In this document: positions 9,602 through 16,888 of the stretch, piece by piece
Layout of the letters: each line of letters opens with the position of its first letter
How positions within the stretch are numbered: position 1 is the first letter of the stretch
NCBI GenBank assembly: GCA_003339415.1
Contig: PDHQ01000538.1
Coordinates: 1 to 16,888, forward strand
DNA length: 16,888 nt
Source of the DNA: Ophiocordyceps camponoti-saundersi (nom. inval.)
Lineage: Eukaryota > Ascomycota > Sordariomycetes > Hypocreales > Ophiocordycipitaceae
Reading direction: 5' to 3'
Notes under the pieces: generated by a model
What the model was told of the DNA's origin: nothing
Database searches by the model: none
Seen by the model: the letters and a program-made list of their open reading frames with translations, nothing else
Position numbers and translations under genes: made by a program

Positions 9602-10244
9602 TTAGCAGGCACTCACGTGACTAAGCTAGTTTAGCGGGGTTAAAAGGATACTCCCGAAGAAAGGAAAAAGAAGAAGAAAAAGGGAAAAAGGGATAAAGGG
9701 GTAATTCCGTATAATTCCTAGAAATTTAAAAGACGTAGAATTAAAAGGGCTAAGGGAGGAAGGAATCCGTAGCAGGTAGCCCTACCTTGCTAGGTCCGAA
9801 TACGCTTATAGCGACTAACTTTATATAAAAGGGCTTACAGCTGCCTTAGGTCTTCTTGCTAAGGGTAGGAAATCTACCCCTTCTTATAAGTATAAATCTA
9901 ACCCTTTCTAGGTCCTTTAGCCCCCTCTAGCTAAGCGAATACTAATTAATTAAATCTATTAAATTAGGTAGGTGAGATTAAATAACCTTTCTAGACCCTG
10001 CAGTCCTAACCGGCCCGTACGACCCGGCAGGTCCCTGCAGGCCTATATGGACCGGATAGTCCTATATACTTCCTTAAGATAGTCTTCTCTGCGAGGGCTA
10101 TATATATATATAGGCAGGAGTGCCCGTTACTCCCGCAAAACTAGGAGGCCTCTTCTTCTTTATCCCTATAGCTCGGCAGCTAAGTTAGCTTCTTTATTAT
10201 TATAGGTATAAAATTATTATACTTATTCGTTACCTTCTATAATA
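9602..10244. other. Upstream region of gene C, absent from copy A
   Basis: Together with the first 113 codons of gene C this makes a stretch of about 985 bases (9602-10586) present here but missing from copy A. It is more GC-rich than its surroundings, especially 10000-10055 (CCTGCAGG, GGACCGG), and keeps more TGC/GCA. It contains a perfect TCACGTGA palindrome at 9613-9620 and a purine run at 9656-9701 with one T. A TA microsatellite lies at about 10099-10112. No gene was supported. It could be the ancestral upstream region, deleted in A, or an insertion. Confidence 0.45.
10149..10167 (+). promoter_or_regulatory. Pyrimidine-rich tract upstream of gene C
   Basis: CCTCTTCTTCTTTATCCCT on the plus strand lies 78-96 bases before the proposed start of gene C at 10245, the same distance and composition as the tracts upstream of the other dead genes. 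The promoter role is inferred by analogy. Confidence 0.35.
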
Positions 10245-11659
10245 ATAGCGCTCTAGTAAGCGCGATTATACCGATAAGATTAAAGATATATCTATTAAAC
10301 GGGCTATCCGATACTAGTATTAAGGGATCCTAAAAAGGAGTATACTTATTATCGCGATACCCTCTCGTACGCGACGTACGAAGAGGGTAGATATCTAAAG
10401 ACTAAATACCTATTCGAACGTATAAAGTAATAAATAAGGAATATAAAAGGTAGAGTAGGGAGTTATAAAATAAGAAGGATCTCATATAAAGGGTCCTTAT
10501 AACTCGGGCAAGCTATATATATATTAGGACGAGGCTATAAGGGCAGTATAAGGCTACGAGGTATCGTAAGATTCCTTAATAATATTAAGTTTAAGTAAGT
10601 AAAATATTTCTTAGCTAAGGATAATAGTAACTAATCGATATCTTTCTAATAGCTAAGAAAGAATATTGCCTATTACGGAGTAAATATAACGGGCATTAAC
10701 TAAGAGATCGTTAGTAAACTTGGCTTTAGGTTCGTCGTCTAGTTAGCTAATTACGCTAAGAGAAATAAGATATACTAACAAATCGTCCTTAGAGCTGTTC
10801 CTATATATTTAGTTTATCGGCTACCCTATATCGAACTATAGCAGAACTTTTAAGAAGACGTATTAACGAAGGTAAGAATAATTAGTAGTTCGGGCCTATA
10901 ACTAGTAGCGTTAAAGAATACGGCAAGGTAATCGATAGTATAACTATAGTAAAAATACTAGATTTTATTTACTTTAAGGTAACTGCCGATAAGCTATTCG
11001 GGGAAATAAGGAAGGATAGTAAAGGCGTTATTATAGCGCGGAAATATCTAGTATTATACGGCCTACCTTATAGGCCTCCCTCTTAGTTAGTTAGCGCTGC
11101 CGGCCCTACTTCCTAAGGCCCTAGCCTTGCTATATAAACCTAGCAGAATTATAGTTATTATATTAGGAATATTACTATATTTATCGAGGCTGCCTTTTAC
11201 TATATAAGATATAGGAATAGCTTTTTTAGTACTAAGCGCTAAGTATCCTAAATTTCCTCTAGTGCTAAGCACGAAAATAACGGCCGCTATAACTATAATT
11301 TTTACTTAACTAGCTTAAGGAATGCCCGGAGAGAAGTTTATCGATTAGTAGTTAGTACCTTAGAGGCTTAGACTAAAAGAGAAATAAACTACTAAGTATA
11401 AGAAGAGCGGGCTAATATATATAGTTAATCTTACGAGTAGTATATATAAGATATACTATATTATACTAGTAGCTTATATAAGTATCTAGGCATATATATA
11501 TATATAAACTATTTATTAGAGAGGAAAAACTATAGGGCTTGGGGGAAGACTTCTTACTTAATAAGGTCGGCTAGCTTACAGGCCCGATTTGTTACGTTAG
11601 AGAGCTTATTTATTATAAGTTATCTATCCGAAATTACGCTAGTCTTAAGCAGGGGATAA
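10245..11659 (+). pseudogene. RIP-dead gene C, about 450 codons, probably two exons
   Basis: Unrecognised. From an ATA at 10245 (altered ATG) the frame reads M-A-L-*-*-A-R-L-Y-R and stays coding-like to 10871 (209 codons, about 17 TAA/TAG). This part includes L-A-K-D-N-S-N and V-Y-R-L-P motifs shared with the truncated copy at 3083-3380. At AAG|GTAAGA (10872) the frame changes; a second frame continues from about 10904-10928 to TAA at 11657-11659 with about 12 stops in 250 codons. A 56-base intron 10872-10927 would join the frames, but its acceptor (AAG) is poor, so a RIP-era indel is also possible. The second part contains K-V-I-D-S-I, Y-G-L-P-Y-R-P-P-S and a Lys/Arg-rich stretch L-R-N-A-R-R-E-V-Y-R. 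No known domain was identified. It follows the satellite block and flank in both copies. Confidence 0.6.
11036..11210 (+). repeat. Direct repeat, copy 1 (inside gene C)
   Basis: Shares with 11738-11920 the run CCTCCCTCTTAGTTAGTTAG, followed by CGCTGC, a CTTAAGG/CCTAAGG site and AAACCTAG-AGAATTAT. The two copies lie about 705 bases apart in the same orientation. This copy is in the coding frame of gene C (read as G-L-P-Y-R-P-P-S-*-L-V-S-A-A). Confidence 0.75.
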
Positions 11660-12389
11660 CTATACTTCCTTAGTTCCTATCGTATATAGATATTATCTAA
11701 GTTTTAGGTAATTATAGTACGTATATTAGCAAATACTATAGCGAAGATCTTAAGTTATATTATAAGGGCCTACCCTATAGACCTCCCTCTTAGTTAGTTA
11801 GCGCTGCTAACCTTACTTCTTAAGGTATAGCTTTATAAAATAAACCTAGTAGAATTATTATTATAGTTATAAGTATTAGGAATTTTAATACCTTTATTAG
11901 TACTACTATTAACCTTATAATAAGTTACTTTTATAAGAATACTTTATTACCGTTTTAGTTAGTCCCTAGCCCCGTAGCTACGAGGGTAGTATTAGAAAGG
12001 AAAAACTAACTCTAATTCACACGATTATAAGTAGGTAGGATATAATTAAAAGGGTTATTAAATATAAAAGGAAAACTCTAATACGAAGATATATATATTT
12101 ATTTAGATTCCTTAGTAATAATAGAATAATCCTACTTAGTATATCGCTAGCTTAGAAGCTAGTATCTTTATTCTTAAGAGCCTTTCTCTAAGGACCGCTA
12201 TTTTTATATATATATATATATTATATATATAAGGAAGGCCTCCGAGCCTAAGAGTCGGAGGTTAAGCTCTTTATATTTATAGTTTATATAAATATATATA
12301 TAATATACCTACTTACGTTCTAACTCTTAGATATATAAATTAATTACTTAGTTTATTCTTTATTTAATATAATATTCCGATTCCGTTAG
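11660..12389 (+). other. Coding-like region between genes C and D
   Basis: One plus frame from about 11700 to 12190 has fewer stops than its neighbours and includes the second G-L-P-Y-R-P-P-S segment, so it may be part of a duplicated gene C or upstream exons of gene D. No start or end can be fixed. TA microsatellites lie at 12207-12231 and about 12287-12305; an imperfect hairpin at about 12237-12262 pairs GGCCTCCGA with TCGGAGG. Confidence 0.4.
11738..11920 (+). repeat. Direct repeat, copy 2 (downstream of gene C)
   Basis: Second copy of the gene C exon segment. It also reads G-L-P-Y-R-P-P-S-*-L-V-S-A-A, but in another frame relative to gene C (offset 707 bases, not a multiple of three). 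This is either a partial tandem duplication or the corresponding exon of a second, related gene. Confidence 0.7.
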
Positions 12390-13169
12390 AATCTGTTTAA
12401 GATTATAACCTTAGTAAGAGGTAGCCTATAATCGCTACTTATAGACGGCCCTAAGATAGGTGCCGAGTCCCTTTATAATAAACTTACTTATATATTTCCC
12501 CTATCTTACCTAACCGGAGCTTAGGCGAGCACGACTTTAGCCGAGGAAAGGATCGAGCGGGGTTATAATTTCTACCGGGGTTATCCCGGGGTTATACCGT
12601 AAATAGCCGAGCGACTAGCTCGCTTATTAAAGGCGAATATCTTACGAGTAGTATTTGCCGAATTTATTAACTCGATCCCTTAAATACTAAAATATATATT
12701 ATAAAAAGCGAACGTATCTTTCTACTATTATTTACGCGTAATAATATAAACTTAGACGAATAAGGCGATTAGCGACTTTACTAAAGACGAAACTAAGGAG
12801 GAATTAGTGCGTGCGTACGTAAGAGAAAGAGATATTTAGATATCCTTAGTAGCTAATTAGTTAGTAAATCGCAAGTATAGCTATAAGCTACGTAACTATA
12901 AATATATAATATATATATAAGATATATATCTTAGCTTACTTACTTACTTATATAAGGCTATCTTTAAAGAATATATTATTTATTACTATACTTATTATAC
13001 CTCTTATAATAGGTCTCTACGATAAGAACTAGCGGAGAAGGTTTAAACCTTACGTTAGCAAATTATATTATTACTATAAACCTATAGTAGAAAATAACGA
13101 AGGAGAAGTAAGCGAAATATCGTAGCTATAGCGTATAGTATTTCGGGCAGAGGAAAGAGACGCGTATAG
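12390..13169 (+). pseudogene. RIP-dead gene D, 3' part, unknown family
   Basis: Unrecognised. One frame stays coding-like for 260 codons to a TAG at 13167-13169, with about 15 internal TAA/TAG (6 percent). It includes R-V-V-F-A-E-F-I-N-S-I-P and F-T-K-D-E-T-K-E-E-L-V-R-A-Y-V-R-E-R-D, which look like ordinary protein. The 5' end is not defined: stops become frequent upstream of 12390, and upstream exons may lie in 11660-12330. The last 13 codons run into the 31-bp minisatellite that begins at 13131, so the repeat has grown from or invaded the 3' end of this gene. The C-terminal part is Arg/Lys-rich. Confidence 0.6.
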
Positions 13170-13316
13170 CGTTTCGGAAAGATAAAAGAGACGCGTATAG
13201 TATTTCGGGCAAATAAAAGAGACGCGTATAGCGTTTCGGATAGACGAAAAAGACGCGTATAGTATTTCGGATAAACGAAAGAGAAGCGTATAGCGCTTTA
13301 AGTAGACTAAAGAGAC
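13131..13316 (+). repeat. 31-bp minisatellite, six units
   Basis: Six head-to-tail units of exactly 31 bases start at 13131, 13162, 13193, 13224, 13255 and 13286, of the form GCGTATAGYRTTTCGGRYAR followed by AYRAAAGAGAC. Units alternate between GCGTATAGTATTTCGG and GCGTATAGCGTTTCGG, suggesting an earlier 62-bp doublet period. The sixth unit is also the first segment of the higher-order repeat that follows. Confidence 0.93.
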
Positions 13317-13666
13317 GTATCTCGTCTATATCTTAGTCCGAGGAGCGGAAATTAAGTCCTATATTTCGTTAACGTAGGTGCGAAAAGATAAGGAGATTAA
13401 CTATACCGTATAGGATAATAACTATATACCGGAGATAATAGGTATTTATCCCCTAAGGGATAAGAAGAGGAGTTAACGGGTTTATCCCTTAGGGATAAGA
13501 AAGGTAGCGTATAGCGCTTCGGGTAGATGAAAGAGACGCGTCTTATCTATATCTTAGTCCGAGAAGCGAAAGTCGAGTCCTATATTTTATTAATATAAGT
13601 ACGAAAAGATAAGGAGATTAACTATACTATATAGGATAACGACGATATACCCGAAATAATAAGTAT

Positions 13667-13990
13667 TTATCCTATAGGGGATAAGGAGAGTAATTAATAA
13701 GTTTATCCCTTAGGGGATAAGAAAAGCAGTTAATAAGTTTATCCCCTAAGGGATAAGAAGAGTAGTAAATAAGTTTATCCCTTAGGGGATAAGAAGAGTA
13801 GTTAATAAGTTTATCCCTTAAGGGATAAGAAAAGTAGTTAATAAGTTTATCCTTTAGGGGATAAGAAGAGCAGTTAATAAGTTTATCCCCTAAGAGATAA
13901 GAAAAGTAGTTAATAAGTTTATCCCCTAGGGGATAAGAAGAGTAGTTAATAAGTTTATCTTTTAGGGGATAAGAAAGGCAGTTAATAAGT
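13667..13990 (+). repeat. 36-bp block, nine units
   Basis: Nine units of 36 bases inside the 526-bp higher-order unit. All nine end in AATAAG (none AACGGG), and only three keep GCAG where the other six have GTAG or GTAA. It contains a perfect 18-base palindrome TTATCCCCTAGGGGATAA at 13919-13936. Confidence 0.92.
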
Positions 13991-14740
13991 TAGTCCTATA
14001 GAAGATAACTAAAGAGAAGTAAGCTAACTATCGCGTATAGCGCTTTAGGTAAACTAAAGAGATATATTTTATCTATATCTTAGTCTAAGAAGCGGAAGTT
14101 AAGTCTTATATTTCGTTAATATAAATACGAAAGGATAAGGAGATTAACTATACTATATAGGACGATAATAATATACCCGAGATAATAAGTATTTATCCCC
14201 TAAGGGATAAGGAGAGTAGTTAATAAGTTTATCTCTTAGGGGATAAGAAGAGCAGTTAATAGGTTAATCCCGTAAAAGATAACTAGAGAGAAATAAGCTA
14301 ACTATCGCGTATAGCGCTTCGGGCAGACTAAAGAGACGCGTCTTATCCGTATCTTAGTCTAAGAAGCGGGAGTTAAGTCTTATATTTCGTTAATATAAGT
14401 ACGAAAAGATAAGGAGATTAACTATACCGTATAGGATAACGACGATATACCCGAGATAATAAGTATTTATCCCTTAGGGGATAAGGAGAGTAGTTAATAA
14501 GTTTATCCCTTAGGGGATAAGAAGAGGAGTTAATAGGTTAGTCCCGTAGAAGATAACTAAAAAGAAGTAAGCTAACTATTACGTATAGCGCTTCGGGCAG
14601 ACTAAAGAGACGTATCTTATCCGTATCTTAGTCTAAGAAGCGGGAGTTAAGTCCTATATTTTATTAACGTAAGTGCGAAAAGATAAGGAGATTAACTATA
14701 CTATATAGGACGATAACGATATACTTAAGATAATAAGTAT

Positions 14741-14992
14741 TTATCTTATAAGGGATAAGGAAAGTAGTTAATAAGTTTATCCTTTAGGGGATAAGAAGAG
14801 TAGTTAATAAGTTTATCCCTTAAGGGATAAGAAGAGTAGTTAATAAGTTTATCCCTTAAGGGATAAGAAGAGCAGTTAATAAGTTTATCCCTTAGGGGAT
14901 AAGAAGAGCAGTTAATAAGTTTATCCCTTAGGGGATAAGAAGAGTAGTTAATAAGTTTATCCCTTAGGGGATAAGAAAGGCAGTTAACGGGT
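14741..14992 (+). repeat. 36-bp block, seven units
   Basis: Seven units of 36 bases inside the first 454-bp higher-order unit (14581-15034). The final unit ends AACGGGT before the TAGTCCCGTA linker. Confidence 0.92.
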
Positions 14993-16016
14993 TAGTCCCG
15001 TAAAAGATAACTAGAGAGAAGTAAGCTAACTATCGTATATAGCGCTTCGAGCAGACTAAAGAGACGCGTCTTATCCGTATCTTAGTCTAAGAAGCGGAAG
15101 TTAAGTCCTATATTTCGTCGATATAGGTACGAAAAGATAAGGAGATTAACTATACCGTATAAGATAATAATAATATACCTAAGATAATAGGTATTTATCC
15201 CCTAAAAGATAAGGAGAGCAGTTAATAAGTTTATCCCTTAGGGGATAAAAAAAGTAGTTAATAAGTTAGTCCCGTAGAAAATAACTAGAGAGAAATAAGC
15301 TAACTATCGTATATAGCGCTTCGGGCAGATTAAAGAGACGTATCTTATCCGTATCTTAGTCTAAGAAGCGGAAGTTAAGTCCTATATTTTATTAATATAG
15401 GTACGAAAAGATAAGGAGATTAACTATACTATATAAGATAACGATAATATACCTAAAACGATAAATATTTATCCCTTAAGGGATAAGGAGAGTAGTTAAT
15501 AAGTTTATCCCTTAGAGGATAAGAAAAGTAGTTAATAAGTTAGTCTTATAAAAGATAACTAGAGAGAAGTAAGCTAACTATCGCGTATAGCGCTTCGGGC
15601 AGATTAAAAAGACGCGTCTTATCTATATCTTAGTTCGAGGAGCGGGAGTTAAGTCCTATATTTCGTTAACGTAAGTACGAAAAGATAAGGAGATTAACTA
15701 TACCGTATAGGATAATAATAATATACCTAAGATAATAAGTATTTATCCCCTAAAAGATAAGGAGAGTAGTTAATAAGTTTATCCCCTAAAAGATAAGAAG
15801 AGGAGTTAATAAGTTAATCTTATAGAAGATAACTAAAGAGAAATAAGCTAACTATCGCGTATAGCGCTTCGGGCAGACTAAAGAGACGCGTCTTGTCTAT
15901 ATCTTAGTCCGAGGAGCGGGAGTCGAGTCCTATATTTCGTCGATATAGGTACGAAAAGATAAAGAGATTAACTATACCGTGCAGGATAACGACGATATAC
16001 CCGAGATAATAAGTAT

Positions 16017-16268
16017 TTATCCTATAAGGGATAAGGAGAGTAGTTAACAGGTTTATCCCTTAGGGGATAAGAAAAGTAGTTAATAAGTTTATCCCTTAAG
16101 AGATAAGAAAAGTAGTTAATAAGTTTATCCCTTAAGGGATAAGAAGAGTAGTTAATAAGTTTATTCCTTAGGGGATAAAAAGAGCAGTTAATAAGTTTAT
16201 CCCTTAGGGGATAAGAAGAGCAGTTAATAAGTTTATCCCTTAAGGGATAAGAAAAGTAGTTAACGGGT
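16017..16268 (+). repeat. 36-bp block, seven units (second)
   Basis: Seven units of 36 bases inside the second 454-bp higher-order unit (15857-16310). It has the same copy number and the same position in the order as 14741-14992, in line with duplication of the whole 1002-bp segment. Confidence 0.92.
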
Positions 16269-16470
16269 TAGTTCCGTAGAAGATAATTAGAGAGAAGTAA
16301 GCTAACTATCGCGTATAGCGCTTCGGGCAGACTAAAGAGACGCGTCTTATCCGTATCTTAGTCTAAGGAGCGGGAGTCGAGTCTTATATTTTATCGATAT
16401 AGGTACGAAAAGATAAGGAGATTAACTATATTATATAGGACGATAACGATATACCTAAAACGATAGGTAT

Positions 16471-16888
16471 TTATCCCCTAAGGGATAAGGAGAGCAGTTA
16501 ACGGGTTTATCCCCTAGGGGATAAGAAGAGCAGTTAATAAGTTTATCCCCTAGGGGATAAGAAGAGCAGTTAACGGGTTTATCCCTTAAGGGATAAGAAG
16601 AGTAGTTAATAGGTTTATCCCTTAGGGGATAAGAAGAGCAGTTAATAAGTTTATCCCTTAGGGGATAAGAAGAGTAGTTAATAGGTTTATCCCTTAAGGG
16701 ATAAGAAGAGCAGTTAATAGGTTTATCCCTTAGGGGATAAGAAGAGCAGTTAACGGGTTTATCCCTTAGGGGATAAGAAGAGCAGTTAACGGGTTTATCC
16801 CTTAGGGGATAAGAAGAGCAGTTAATAAGTTTATCCCCTAGGGGATAAGAAGAGCAGTTAACGGGTTTATCCCTTAGGGGATAAGAAG
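16471..16888 (+). repeat. 36-bp block at window end, at least eleven units
   Basis: At least 11.6 units of 36 bases, continuing beyond the window. Of the eleven complete spacers, nine keep GCAG and five keep AACGGG, so these units are less mutated than those at 13667-13990. A perfect palindrome TTATCCCCTAGGGGATAA lies at 16507-16524. Confidence 0.93.

Larger units (their letters stand above)
13286..16888 (+). repeat. Higher-order satellite: 274-bp unit with embedded 36-bp expansions
   Basis: Units begin with the 31-bp motif (GCGTATAGCGCTTCGGGCAG) at 13286, 13507, 14033, 14307, 14581, 15035, 15309, 15583, 15857 and 16311. Lengths are 221, 526, 274, 274, 454, 274, 274, 274, 454 and at least 578. 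Each 274-bp unit contains the 31-bp motif, a unique segment (TATCTTAGTC..., CCTATATTTCGTTAATATA..., ATACCCGAGATAATAAGTA), two 36-bp repeats and a linker ending AAGCTAACTATC. Longer units equal 274 plus 180 (five extra 36-mers) or 252 (seven extra). The first unit lacks 53 bases, including the linker. The array is cut by the window end. Confidence 0.95.

Noticed and set aside
1..10875. The 8.1-kb-spaced direct repeats as long terminal repeats of a retrotransposon
   Set aside because: The repeats include protein-coding sequence (3' part of the large gene and part of gene C), and no reverse transcriptase, integrase, primer site or polypurine tract at the right place was found between them.
11087..11272. 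A 61-codon uninterrupted open frame with ATG on the minus strand
   Set aside because: It lies antisense to the low-stop plus-strand frame of gene C, is short, has no promoter tract or family likeness, and is explained as a chance gap between stops.
12207..12231. TA-alternating tracts (also 10099-10112 and 11482-11496) as functional elements
   Set aside because: Simple microsatellites expected in TA-enriched RIP-affected DNA.
12459..12470. GGTGCCGAGTCC resembling a retrotransposon primer-binding site
   Set aside because: It lies inside the low-stop frame of gene D and no terminal repeat ends next to it.
13440..16888. TTAGGG / CCCTAA within the array, suggesting telomeric repeats
   Set aside because: They occur once per 36-bp unit as part of a palindrome, not as tandem hexamers. 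A subtelomeric location is possible but not shown.
13131..16888. Regular short repeats resembling a CRISPR array
   Set aside because: Spacers between repeats are themselves repeated, the DNA is RIP-mutated fungal sequence, and there are no cas-like genes.

Overview
The window is nuclear DNA from a filamentous fungus, most likely a Pezizomycotina ascomycete, mutated throughout by repeat-induced point mutation (RIP). CA and TG dinucleotides are almost gone and TA is hugely over-represented; bases 1-300 contain no CA and only two TG, while CG is common. This destroys ATG, TGG, CAA and CAG codons, so ordinary gene finding sees nothing. Allowing only the RIP changes (CA to TA, TG to TA), long reading frames reappear whose only interruptions are TAA/TAG. 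No intact gene was found.

Layout. 1-450 is the 3' part of a second copy of the large gene found at 5383-8757. About 450-2330 is sequence absent from the corresponding place in the other copy; it holds a candidate minus-strand gene (1447-2181) behind a pyrimidine-rich promoter tract. 2335-2681 is a 36-bp satellite, followed by a conserved flank and a fragment of gene C (3083-3380). 4063-5046 (minus, 327 codons) and 5383-8757 (plus, 1124 codons) are a divergent dead gene pair sharing a 336-bp promoter region. 8818-9213 is the 36-bp satellite again, followed by its flank, extra sequence, and gene C (10245-11659). 11660-12389 is unclear coding-like DNA, and 12390-13169 is the tail of a further dead plus-strand gene D. 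From 13131 to the window end there is only satellite: a 31-bp minisatellite, then a 274-bp higher-order repeat into which blocks of the 36-bp repeat have expanded.

How it fits together. The order 'large gene - 36-bp satellite - flank - gene C' occurs twice, about 8.1 kb apart, so the window shows two neighbouring copies of one multi-gene repetitive module that carries its own satellite. I could not assign any of its proteins to a known family; no reverse transcriptase, DDE, helicase or tyrosine-recombinase signature was recognisable. The module may be an undescribed fungal mobile or subtelomeric element. Function is unknown; what is supported is the gene structure, the duplication, the RIP and the satellite architecture.
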